Origin: Mediterraneibacter gnavus ATCC 29149
GTDB lineage: Bacteria > Bacillota > Clostridia > Lachnospirales > Lachnospiraceae
Reading direction: 5' to 3'
DNA length: 60,000 bases
NCBI RefSeq assembly: GCF_008121495.1
Contig: NZ_CP043051.1
Coordinates: 1,230,001 to 1,290,000, forward strand
The position numbers and the translations under genes were made by a program. How positions within the stretch are numbered: the stretch's first letter is position 1; every line of letters starts with the position of its first letter. The notes under the pieces were generated by a model. That model was not told where the DNA came from. It did not search any database and saw nothing but the letters and a program-made list of their open reading frames with translations. Shown one piece after another: positions 7,355-15,064 of this stretch.

Positions 7355-8056
7355 TCATTTCTTCCACACAGCGGCTGCATTTGACCTTACCATAAGCTCC
7401 TCCACCGGAATCCCTGCCGGACATATATTCTGGCATGATAGTGATTTCCCACATCCTTCAAAATAATGTTTCCTATATTTCTCTGCTATTTGTTCATGGT
7501 GTGAAGTATCCTGCTCCTCATTCAGTATCCTGTATGCGTTTACCGGAGCAATGGCACCTGCGAAGTCTTTCCCAAAATCAAAATTCGGACAGACCTCAAG
7601 ACAACATCCACACATAAGACATCTTGCTGATTGATAGCGTATCTCATGAGTATACTCTGTCATATATGCATCGCTTTCAAGCCACAGGTTGATCTTCTTA
7701 AGATTTTCAAAAACAACTGACCTGTCAACGATCAGATCTTTTACTACCGGAAATTTACTCAAAGGTTCCAGTACAATTACTTTTCCCTTTAGAGATTGCA
7801 AAAATGTAGAACAGGCAAGTTCTGGCAGACCATTGATTCGCATCGCACATGCCCCGCATTTTTTCACCATACAGCCGCATTCCCATGAAATCGGTTCAGC
7901 TTCTTTGCCTGATTTATCAGTAAGTTTCTGTCTTGCATTCAGTTCATTCAGCATAGCTGCAATGGAAAGCTCACCCTCTGCTTCTATTTCAAATTCCTGC
8001 CAGAAAGGCTTTGCTTCTTTATTTTCCTGACGCTTTATACGAATGGTATATCTCAT
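7355..8056 (-). CDS. frdB: Fumarate reductase/succinate dehydrogenase iron-sulfur subunit
   Basis: 233 residues. The N-terminal ferredoxin domain binds [2Fe-2S] (Cys60, 62, 67, 70 and 82, in CGCMVKKCGACAMRINGLPELAC-type order). The C-terminal domain has the cysteine groups for [4Fe-4S] and the other centre (Cys147-157 in CLMCGCCLEVCP, Cys203-213 in CGKSLSCQNICP). It would pass electrons between the membrane cytochrome b and FAD. It is the last gene of the leftward run, its start 2 nt after the frdA stop, with a terminator beyond it. The extra Cys pair CGC in the first centre is a small oddity. Confidence 0.93.
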   Translation of the reverse strand: MRYTIRIKRQENKEAKPFWQEFEIEAEGELSIAAMLNELNARQKLTDKSGKEAEPISWECGCMVKKCGACAMRINGLPELACSTFLQSLKGKVIVLEPLSKFPVVKDLIVDRSVVFENLKKINLWLESDAYMTEYTHEIRYQSARCLMCGCCLEVCPNFDFGKDFAGAIAPVNAYRILNEEQDTSHHEQIAEKYRKHYFEGCGKSLSCQNICPAGIPVEELMVRSNAAAVWKK

Positions 8057-8058
8057 TT

Positions 8059-9615
8059 TTACTGCCGCCTTTCCGGAATTTCTTCAAAATGTATCTGTAT
8101 CTTTTGTCCATTATAGCTTGCAATGGTTGTTCTTGCAAAATCATCATTTTTCTTCGGATAGTCTTCTCTGTAGTGTGCACCTCTGCTCTCTGTTCTTTCG
8201 ATGGCACTCATGATTGCAGCCTGTCCCAGCAGTGAAAGTGAGCCTTTTATTTGGCATAGCTTCTCCAGTTCTTCTTCCATGCGTTTCCGATTTCTTACAA
8301 CTCCAAGTGTATTTAGCATGATTTTATTTATTTTCTTCTTATCAGGCTGGCTGATGGATTCACACAAATCTGCCAGCTCTTGCGTCTCTGTTACCAGCAT
8401 ATCCTTAGCTGTCATTGCATCCTCGCAGGCAGTCTGTGCTGCAATTCTGCCACCATAGATTGCTCCAAGCAAAGAATTACCACCAAGACGATTTGCTCCA
8501 TGATACTGTGCACAGCACTCTCCGGCAGCATATAGATTTCTGACAGGTGTACGATGCTTCTCGTCCACGTAAATACCACCCATAAAATAATGGATACCCG
8601 GCACAACCTGTACCGGCTCTTTTCTGATATCCTTATGAAGATAAATCTGACAATCCGATACCAGCCCCGCAAGTTTCCTGTCTGTCACATCTTTAGGTAT
8701 CTCTGTCATATCCAGATAAACAGGACTTTCCTTACTTATTTTCCATATTTCTCTTGCAGTGATGTCTCTTGGCATCAGATTGCCAAGTTCCGGATATTTT
8801 TCTTCCATAAAATACCATCGGTTTCCATCCCTGTATGTGAAAAGGCGACCACCTTCTCCTCTGGCAGCTTCGCTGATCAGCATTTTCTTTCCGCCAATCT
8901 CAACTGTTGTCGGATGATACTGGATCATCTCAAGATTAGCCATAGGAACACCTGCCGAAAACAGGCTGGCACTTACTTCACCGGTATTTGCTAAGGAACC
9001 TGTCGTATTTCCAAACAGTCCATGCATACCACCGGAAGCCACGATAACTGCATCCGCATATAGCATTTTTATCTCACCTGTATAGTTATCGCAGACAACA
9101 CATCCATGACATATGTTCGCTGTCATCAGTAAAGTACGGAAAGAGTGATGTTCAAAACGCTCTATCTGTCCCTGCACTTCTAATCGCCGTACTGCATCTA
9201 TCATAGCTGTCATGATCTGTTTTCCGGTATCACTCTTTGCAAACGCTGTCCGTTTCTTTTTCTGTCCCCCGAAATTTCTCAGATCCAGTTCATCATAACC
9301 ACATGTATTAAACTGCACTCCGATGCTGTGAAGCCACTTTACCACTTCCGGTGCCGCCTGTGTCATATTCCAGACTGCGTTTGGATCTGCCAGATTGCAT
9401 CCGGCTTTTATCGTATCTTCGTAATGTTCCTGTGTACTGTCATCTTCTCCCTTGGTATTAAGTGCGGCGTTGATACCGCCCTCTGCCATAACTGACTGTG
9501 CTCTCTCAGAAGGCAGAGAAGAGATTAACTTTACACTGCATCCTTCTTTTACTGCCTGCAAAGCTGCCGACAGACCGGCAAGCCCTGCTCCGACAATAAT
9601 CATATTCTTTTTCAT
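8059..9615 (-). CDS. frdA: Fumarate reductase flavoprotein subunit, lacking the FAD-attachment His
   Basis: 518 residues from MKKNMIIVGAG; the TGA of the upstream gene overlaps this ATG, so translation is coupled. It has the dinucleotide fold (IIVGAGLAGLSAALQA), the AEGGINAALNTKGE stretch, a capping domain, and substrate-site residues in ARGEGGRLF, PRDITAREI, HYFMGGI and HGANRLGGNS. In SDH/FRD proteins of this type a His in RSHSV/RSHTV carries covalent FAD. Here that position is Gln40 (ERAQSVMAEGG), so FAD should be non-covalent. Substitution of this His in other fumarate reductases favours fumarate reduction over succinate oxidation, so a one-way fumarate reductase is inferred. Confidence 0.92.
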   Translation of the reverse strand: MKKNMIIVGAGLAGLSAALQAVKEGCSVKLISSLPSERAQSVMAEGGINAALNTKGEDDSTQEHYEDTIKAGCNLADPNAVWNMTQAAPEVVKWLHSIGVQFNTCGYDELDLRNFGGQKKKRTAFAKSDTGKQIMTAMIDAVRRLEVQGQIERFEHHSFRTLLMTANICHGCVVCDNYTGEIKMLYADAVIVASGGMHGLFGNTTGSLANTGEVSASLFSAGVPMANLEMIQYHPTTVEIGGKKMLISEAARGEGGRLFTYRDGNRWYFMEEKYPELGNLMPRDITAREIWKISKESPVYLDMTEIPKDVTDRKLAGLVSDCQIYLHKDIRKEPVQVVPGIHYFMGGIYVDEKHRTPVRNLYAAGECCAQYHGANRLGGNSLLGAIYGGRIAAQTACEDAMTAKDMLVTETQELADLCESISQPDKKKINKIMLNTLGVVRNRKRMEEELEKLCQIKGSLSLLGQAAIMSAIERTESRGAHYREDYPKKNDDFARTTIASYNGQKIQIHFEEIPERRQ

Positions 9616-10163
9616 AATGTATGCCATCCTATATAGTAAATGATAACTGCCCCTGCACTAAACAGCAGCAGAACCGACAATATCAGATAAATGTCTCCTC
9701 TTCTCTCCTTATAGCTTATGATTCCAAGCGATACAAGCAGTGGACGGATATTTATAAAAAGATGAATAAAAAGTGCTGCAACCAGTAACAGCTGCGTAAT
9801 GAGTTTTACTGTTGTAAACGGAAACAAAATATAGATCCCGTCCTGTACTCCGCCAAATAATCCTATATGGAAAAACATCAGAATAAGTATTGCAAGTCCG
9901 CTGGCTCTCCTTGCCCAGAATACTGCATTTTGTTTTAAGTAGCTGTTACCTGCATTTTTAGAAATTTTCAAAGTATTTATGGTAAGTATGACTCCAATCA
10001 CAGTATGTGCTGCAAGAACAGCCACTCCAACCCATGCAAGTATTTTCCCGGCACTGCTTCCAATTCCAAGAAGCATAAAACTTCCCATAAGACCATGCAG
10101 CATAAAAATCACGAGCAGTAATACGGAAAGTATTGTATTTATTTTTCTCATTCTTCCGCTCAC
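9612..10163 (-). CDS. frdC: Di-haem cytochrome b membrane subunit of fumarate reductase
   Basis: 183 residues with five predicted membrane helices. Four of them carry one His each: His23 (FMLHGLMG), His53 (AAHTVIGV), His99 (FFHIGLFGG) and His134 (FIHLFINIR). This is the pattern of single-subunit di-haem anchors such as Wolinella FrdC and Bacillus SdhC. It would anchor FrdAB and accept electrons from a quinol or another membrane donor. The start is a GTG overlapping the upstream stop, or the ATG four codons later. It overlaps frdA by 4 nt. Confidence 0.85.
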   Translation of the reverse strand: MSGRMRKINTILSVLLLVIFMLHGLMGSFMLLGIGSSAGKILAWVGVAVLAAHTVIGVILTINTLKISKNAGNSYLKQNAVFWARRASGLAILILMFFHIGLFGGVQDGIYILFPFTTVKLITQLLLVAALFIHLFINIRPLLVSLGIISYKERRGDIYLILSVLLLFSAGAVIIYYIGWHTL

Positions 10164-10669
10164 CTCATTTCTGCACTGTCCAGTATGATATAGTCAGCAT
10201 TTTCAAGAGCGTCTGTGCTGACCAGATCACTTTCAGAAAGGAATGCTTCATATTTCCCACTGACTGCCCTTGAACGCAGCATTGTACCGCTGTATTGTTT
10301 TATCTGCACATCAGCACCTGCATCATTAAGCCTTTCGCATAAGGAATCGGCATATCTTATAAGCGCATAATCTGTTTCCGAAACATAAATATCAAATGAT
10401 AATTCTGTATCTGTACGAATGCTATCCGTCTTTCCTGTTACAAATGCTTTTAATTGCTCTCTTATATCCTCATCTGACAGTTTATCAAGCAACGGATTCA
10501 TACAGAAAATATAACTGCCCTCAAGCTGTGCCGAGCTTTGGGCTGCTTTCTTTGCCTTTGGTGTTGCACCTGTAACAGCATCTATAATGGATGGAGGGGA
10601 GTGCAGTAATGCACCAAACCCTGCAATCAAAGCAATTACCACCACCAGTAAAATAAGTCTACGCTTCAC
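10160..10669 (-). CDS. Membrane-anchored protein with a flavinylation-like motif
   Basis: 169 residues. An N-terminal membrane anchor (about 4-22, LILLVVVIALIAGFGALL) is followed by DAVTGAT (30-36). This resembles the [D/S]xx[T/S]GA[T/S] site where ApbE attaches FMN to FMN-binding proteins. The remaining 130 residues match no domain I know and are too short for a full FMN_bind domain. The start is GTG with GGAG 9 nt upstream. It sits between the metal ATPase (14-nt gap) and the cytochrome b gene (4-nt overlap), so it probably works with the fumarate reductase, perhaps as an electron carrier on the outer face. That role is inferred from the motif and context only. Confidence 0.6.
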   Translation of the reverse strand: MKRRLILLVVVIALIAGFGALLHSPPSIIDAVTGATPKAKKAAQSSAQLEGSYIFCMNPLLDKLSDEDIREQLKAFVTGKTDSIRTDTELSFDIYVSETDYALIRYADSLCERLNDAGADVQIKQYSGTMLRSRAVSGKYEAFLSESDLVSTDALENADYIILDSAEMR

Positions 10670-10683
10670 TGCACTTTTCTCCT

Positions 10684-13035
10684 TTATTTTTTCAAAATCC
10701 TCATGGCATTCAATACTGCTATAATCGTAACACCAACATCACCAAATACAGCTTCCCACATGCCTGCTATGCCTAATGCACCCAGTATAAGGAACACACT
10801 CTTGATTCCGAGTGCAATGATAATATTCTGCATAACAATTCTTTTCGTTGCTTTTGCAACATCAATCGCATCCACAAGCTTTGATGGTTCATCTGTCATC
10901 AGAACAACATCTGCAGCTTCAATCGCAGCATCTGAACCAAGTCCACCCATCGCAATTCCTACATCGGCTCTTGCAAGAACAGGTGCATCATTGATACCAT
11001 CTCCTACAAATGCAAGTTTGCTTCCTTTTGTCTTATGCTGATCCAGGTACTCCAGTTTTTCAACTTTCTGATCTGGAAGTAACTGTGCATAATATTCATC
11101 CAGTCCGAGCTGCTCTGCCACAGCCTTTCCAATCTTTTCATCATCACCGGTAAGCATAACTGTTTTCTCAACACCGATTTTCTTCAGACTGGCAATCGCA
11201 TTCTGACTGTCATCTTTCACTTCATCGGCTATTACGATACATCCGGCATATCTGCCATCAACAGCAATATAAACCTTTGTTCCGGCTGACTGGCAGGCTG
11301 CATAAGATACTTTCTCAGAATCCATAAGTTTGCTGTTTCCTGCAAGTACTCTTTTACCACCAATCAATACACGAATTCCATGTCCTGATATTTCTTCATA
11401 ACCGGAAAGAACAGACTGATCAATTGTTTTGCCGAAAGCCTCCTGTATGGATTTTGCTATCGGATGGTTTGAATAGCTTTCTGCCTGTGCAGCATATTCA
11501 AGAACCTGCTCTTTTGTAAAGCCGAATTCTACTGTGATATCAACAACCTTAAACACACCTTTTGTCAGGGTTCCAGTTTTATCAAACACGACGACGCTTA
11601 CCTTATTCAGTGCTTCTAGATAATTGCTTCCCTTTACAAGCACACCTCTCTTTGATGCCGCACCAATTCCACCAAAGAAGGTCAGAGGGATGGAAATAAC
11701 CAATGCACAAGGGCATGAAACGATTAAGAATACAAAACCTCTGCGAAGCCATTCTGACCATCCACCACCAAGAATGACAGGCGGAATAATAGCAAGAATA
11801 GCAGCCATGCCAACAACAATCGGTGTATAATAACGTGCAAATGTTGTGATAAAGTTCTCCGTAGGTGCTTTTCTGGAAGAAGCATTTTCAACCAGATCTA
11901 TAATCTTTGTAACTGTTGATTCTCCAAAACTCTTTGTAACTTTAATTGTAAGAACACCGCTCTGATTGACACATCCTGACAGTGCTTCTTCTCCCTTACG
12001 GATGCTTCTTGGAACAGATTCACCGGTAAGTGCTCTTGTATCAAGCATTGACTCACCCTCTGTAACAATTCCATCCAAAGGAATCTTTTCTCCCGGTTTT
12101 ACAACAATCAGTTCGCCAATCGAAACAGTTTCCGGTGCTACTACTACCAGTTCGCCATTTCTTCTGACTGTAGCCGAATCCGGTCTGATGTCCATAAGAT
12201 CAGAAATTGATTTTCTGGAACGCTTTACAGCAAGTGACTGGAAAAACTCACCAACCTGATAAAAGAGCATAACTGCTACAGCTTCTGGATACTCCCCGAT
12301 TGCAAATGCACCTATTGTAGATAAACTCATCAGGAAATGCTCATCAAAAATCTGTCCTCTGGTAATATTTTTTACTGCCTGCCATACGACATCCCAGCCA
12401 AGAATAATATATGCAACAATCAATACACCAAGTTCTACAGGAAGCGATACATGTCCAAATAAGATCAATCCCATTCCAACCGCATAGATGACTGCACCTG
12501 AGATCAGACGTATTGTAAGCTTTTTATCATCATCACTATATACCGGTGTTTTCTCTTTCTTATCTGGAGCAACAGATGTATCTGCCTTTTGTTCTGATAC
12601 TTCAACATCCGGTTCATGGCTGTGTACAATCGTAGTAACCATATCCAGCATGGAAGCTGCCTTGTTATGATCCATACTGACAGTAAGTGTCTGCTTCATC
12701 AGATTGACTACTGATGATGATACATCCTCTAAATCACCGACTTCCTTTTCAATCTTTGCTGAACAGTTTGGACAATCAAGTCCTTTTAAAAGATATGTTT
12801 TAGTAGTATACGACTCTTTTTTCTCAGATACTTCAACATCCGGTTCATGGCTGTGTACAATCGTCTCAATCTGCTCAACGATTGAATTGTCGAATGTTTC
12901 AGTTTGTATTGTAAGAGTCTGTTTCATCAGATTGACAGATGATGAATTCACATTCTCTAAATCGCCAACTTCTTTTTCAATCTTTGCCGAACAATTGGGA
13001 CAATCAAGTCCCTTCAGTAAAAATATTCGTTCCAT
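10684..13035 (-). CDS. cadA: P1B-type Cd/Zn/Pb-exporting ATPase with duplicated metal-binding domain
   Basis: 783 residues. Two N-terminal heavy-metal-associated domains, each beginning GLDCPNCSAKIEKEVGDLE, are near-identical copies 77 residues apart. Then come the membrane helices with SCPCALVIS (metal-transport Cys pair), the phosphorylation site DKTGTLTKG, the nucleotide site GDGINDAPVLA, and the final helices with IKSVFLILG and FGDVGVT. The Lys and Asp there are typical of the Zn/Cd/Pb (ZntA/CadA) class. It pumps divalent soft metals out of the cell using ATP. I start at MERIFLLKGL (GGAGG upstream). It follows arsR/cadC and precedes the fumarate reductase genes, apparently in one operon. 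Confidence 0.93.
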   Translation of the reverse strand: MERIFLLKGLDCPNCSAKIEKEVGDLENVNSSSVNLMKQTLTIQTETFDNSIVEQIETIVHSHEPDVEVSEKKESYTTKTYLLKGLDCPNCSAKIEKEVGDLEDVSSSVVNLMKQTLTVSMDHNKAASMLDMVTTIVHSHEPDVEVSEQKADTSVAPDKKEKTPVYSDDDKKLTIRLISGAVIYAVGMGLILFGHVSLPVELGVLIVAYIILGWDVVWQAVKNITRGQIFDEHFLMSLSTIGAFAIGEYPEAVAVMLFYQVGEFFQSLAVKRSRKSISDLMDIRPDSATVRRNGELVVVAPETVSIGELIVVKPGEKIPLDGIVTEGESMLDTRALTGESVPRSIRKGEEALSGCVNQSGVLTIKVTKSFGESTVTKIIDLVENASSRKAPTENFITTFARYYTPIVVGMAAILAIIPPVILGGGWSEWLRRGFVFLIVSCPCALVISIPLTFFGGIGAASKRGVLVKGSNYLEALNKVSVVVFDKTGTLTKGVFKVVDITVEFGFTKEQVLEYAAQAESYSNHPIAKSIQEAFGKTIDQSVLSGYEEISGHGIRVLIGGKRVLAGNSKLMDSEKVSYAACQSAGTKVYIAVDGRYAGCIVIADEVKDDSQNAIASLKKIGVEKTVMLTGDDEKIGKAVAEQLGLDEYYAQLLPDQKVEKLEYLDQHKTKGSKLAFVGDGINDAPVLARADVGIAMGGLGSDAAIEAADVVLMTDEPSKLVDAIDVAKATKRIVMQNIIIALGIKSVFLILGALGIAGMWEAVFGDVGVTIIAVLNAMRILKK
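12596..12864. repeat. 38-bp identical repeats within the cadA HMA duplication
   Basis: The 38 bp at 12596-12633 recur exactly at 12827-12864, 231 bp (77 codons) apart in frame. They encode the HSHEPDVEVSE linker that follows each metal-binding domain. The duplication looks recent or homogenised. Confidence 0.85.
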
Positions 13036-13058
13036 TCTAACCTCCATTGTATATGTTT

Positions 13059-13078
13059 AGTTGCTCAATCACTCAACT
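13059..13078. promoter_or_regulatory. Second ArsR/CadC-type operator, in front of cadA
   Basis: AGTTGC-N8-TCAACT has the same half-sites and spacing as the palindrome at 13469-13492. It lies between arsR and cadA, so repressor could also act at an internal promoter. Confidence 0.5.
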
Positions 13079-13093
13079 TAAAAGGTAAAAATT

Positions 13094-13450
13094 TTAATCT
13101 CTTAAATGTTCAAAGCCTTTATCAATAATTTCCTTAACATGCTCATCTGCCAAAGAATAATACGCAATCTGAGCTTCCTTACGATATTTTACTAACTTAG
13201 CCAGACGTAGTGCCTTAAGCTGGTGCGATACTGCGGATTTCGTAACTCCAAGCAATACTGCCAGATCACAGACGCACATCTCGCTTTGTTCTAATGCATG
13301 AAGAATCTGCACCCTGGTACCATCCCCAAATAATTTAAAAAGTGAAGCAAGTTCTATATATTCCTCTTTAGACTGCATCTTCTTTTTTACATCATTTACG
13401 ATGTCTTCATGGATAACGTCACAATTACAAGTGAATTGAGAATCTGCCAT
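13094..13450 (-). CDS. cadC: ArsR/SmtB-family metal-sensing repressor (CadC-like)
   Basis: 118 residues with a winged helix (CDLAVLLGVTKSAVSHQLKALRLAKLVKYRKE). The candidate metal ligands match the CadC alpha3N pattern: Cys8 and Cys10 near the N-terminus plus Cys59 and Cys61 (MCVCD) in the recognition region. The C-terminal DEHVKEIIDKGFEHL fits the alpha5 Zn site of SmtB/CadC. It should release DNA on binding Cd, Pb or Zn. It is the first gene of the leftward run cadC-cadA-X-frdCAB, and a perfect palindrome precedes it. AAGGAGG lies just before the ATG. Confidence 0.92.
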   Translation of the reverse strand: MADSQFTCNCDVIHEDIVNDVKKKMQSKEEYIELASLFKLFGDGTRVQILHALEQSEMCVCDLAVLLGVTKSAVSHQLKALRLAKLVKYRKEAQIAYYSLADEHVKEIIDKGFEHLRD

Positions 13451-13468
13451 TATCTTCCTCCTTATGCT

Positions 13469-13492
13469 TTAGTTGAACAACTGCTCAACTAA
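13469..13492. promoter_or_regulatory. Operator palindrome of the cadC-cadA-frd run
   Basis: TTAGTTGA-N8-TCAACTAA, a perfect inverted repeat 19 bp before the repressor start. It has the form of ArsR/CadC operators. Confidence 0.75.
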
Positions 13493-13526
13493 TTATAATA
13501 TGTTATTTTTTCACTGTCAATAAAAT

Positions 13527-13724
13527 TTAACCTGAATTATTCATTTTTTTATCAATGTATCCTTTTTCCAGAAGTGGTGCCTGATACAGCTTCCGGCAGA
13601 TGAATACCATATTAGCTTCTTTAAAATATGTAGTTCCATCTGAAAATACAGGTGTCAGACCGGTAGCTTGTATCTTATCCTCATTTTTCCCTGAATGACT
13701 CCCAAGATAGCCTAATGTTTTTTA
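13527..13724 (-). pseudogene. Remnant of a flavin-reductase-domain protein
   Basis: An open stretch without a start ends at the TAA at 13527. It reads TLGYLGSHSGKNEDK, then ATGLTPVFSDGTTYFKEANM, then VFICRKLYQAPLLEKGYIDKK. This resembles the middle of the flavin-reductase-like (PF01613) family of clostridia. The frame is closed upstream by stops at about 13722. It lies just upstream of cadC and is probably a leftover of earlier cargo. Confidence 0.55.
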
Positions 13725-13984
13725 TATTCAGCCGGAAAGTGGGATAATGTAAAATATTCTTCCTAATCCATTCGCAGCATATCAGGAACCAGTAAAATCC
13801 CGATTACTGTAAACGCAATACCACCTGCACATACCAACACTATTGTCGTTTCAATTCCCTTTCTTACTTTTCTCCTGTCTTTTTAAGCACAGGAAGATTC
13901 GGAAATCTCCCTGTGTTTTTCTTAATAATATCCTCGTTCTTCCAACCAGTCTTTCACGTAACTTCTGATTCAAAAATAAATTTT
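13725..13984. other. Non-coding decayed stretch
   Basis: No intact gene. On the minus strand there are short protein-like pieces broken by stops: IETTIVLVCAGGIAFTVIG...MLRMD ending at 13763, NTGRFPNLPVLKKTGEK, and SYVKDWLEERGYY. I read them as remains of degraded genes. Confidence 0.4.
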
Positions 13985-15064
13985 TTATAAGATAAATTTA
14001 TTTTTCTTTTTACTCAAATACATTCTTAGAAAAATAGCCCCCATATTTATAAGGAAAATCAAAAAAATCAAATTTAACGATAGATACTCTCGCACCATAT
14101 TTCCCAGCACTGCACTAAAGGAAATACTAGATATCAAAACCATTTTATAAATATCATCCCATATCTTTCTATACTGCTCAATTCCACCCCATACAAGAAT
14201 TACACATCCGACAATTCCTGCCATAATCGCAACCATTGAAACTATTCGTTCAAATGTGACCTCTCCTGAAGGATATCCCATATAATCCAGCTGTTCAAAC
14301 CATATCACATACTCTCTGCACCAATTAACTGGCAACATGATTAGCTGCAATATATCTCTTTGAAATGCTCCATTCTGAATAAGTGAAAAGAAAATGACAC
14401 AAAGATATCCCCAATCCCAGAAAAACTGCCTTTCTTTCATATCCTCAACTTCTGATTTTGCTTTTCTCCTGGCTCTTTGTATCTCCACATCTGCCCGTTT
14501 TCTTACCCTTTCAGTCTGATACTCTGCCTGCCTTGCCTGTTTTTCTGATTCTTCCTGTTTCCGCTGTGCCTGTTCAAACGCTTCCACCGATGACTGGTTC
14601 ACCTGTATCTGCAACTTAGAGTTCCGGTCCCGAACGTCTTTTATTTCTTCTTCGAGCTGCTCTTGCTCGCTCCTGCTCATCAATCCGTTTCTGTTCCTCA
14701 AGTCGTCGTTGCTCTGCTGTAAGGACTGATTGAGTTTCCGCATTTCGGACAGTTCTACTGTCATCTGCTGAATTTCGGCGTTCGACTTCTGCATTTCTTC
14801 TTGCATTTCGTGATTCTCGAAGAACAACTGCTGTTTTTCCATTTTCAACTTGTGTGTCCTTTCCTGAAATTCCTGAATAAACTCGTTCATCTTCTGATTT
14901 CTCACCTGCAACTCGTCCCTCTCTGCCGACACTTTCTCCAGCGTTTCTGCCTGCTCCTTCGCAAGCTGCTTCCACTTGTCGGTAGTATCCAGCGAATTCT
15001 TCGTCTGATCCGTTTGTTCGTTCTGCTTCGGCTCGTGTCCTTTCGTAATTTCCATTAAATTCAT
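13985..15064 (-). CDS. Coiled-coil membrane protein overlapping the relaxase gene out of frame
   Basis: 359 residues. Residues about 20-225 form a long, highly charged Gln/Glu/Arg-rich coiled coil. The C-terminal 135 residues hold about four membrane helices (WGYLCVIFFSLI, MVAIMAGIVGCVILVW, KMVLISSISFSAVLG, LNLIFLIFLINMGAIF). The start MNLMEITKG is well supported: AAGGAGG is 9 nt upstream although it lies inside the relaxase gene. The first 449 bp overlap the relaxase C-terminus in another frame. The function is unknown. Its fixed place after the relaxase suggests a part in DNA transfer at the membrane. Confidence 0.8.
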   Translation of the reverse strand: MNLMEITKGHEPKQNEQTDQTKNSLDTTDKWKQLAKEQAETLEKVSAERDELQVRNQKMNEFIQEFQERTHKLKMEKQQLFFENHEMQEEMQKSNAEIQQMTVELSEMRKLNQSLQQSNDDLRNRNGLMSRSEQEQLEEEIKDVRDRNSKLQIQVNQSSVEAFEQAQRKQEESEKQARQAEYQTERVRKRADVEIQRARRKAKSEVEDMKERQFFWDWGYLCVIFFSLIQNGAFQRDILQLIMLPVNWCREYVIWFEQLDYMGYPSGEVTFERIVSMVAIMAGIVGCVILVWGGIEQYRKIWDDIYKMVLISSISFSAVLGNMVREYLSLNLIFLIFLINMGAIFLRMYLSKKKNKFIL

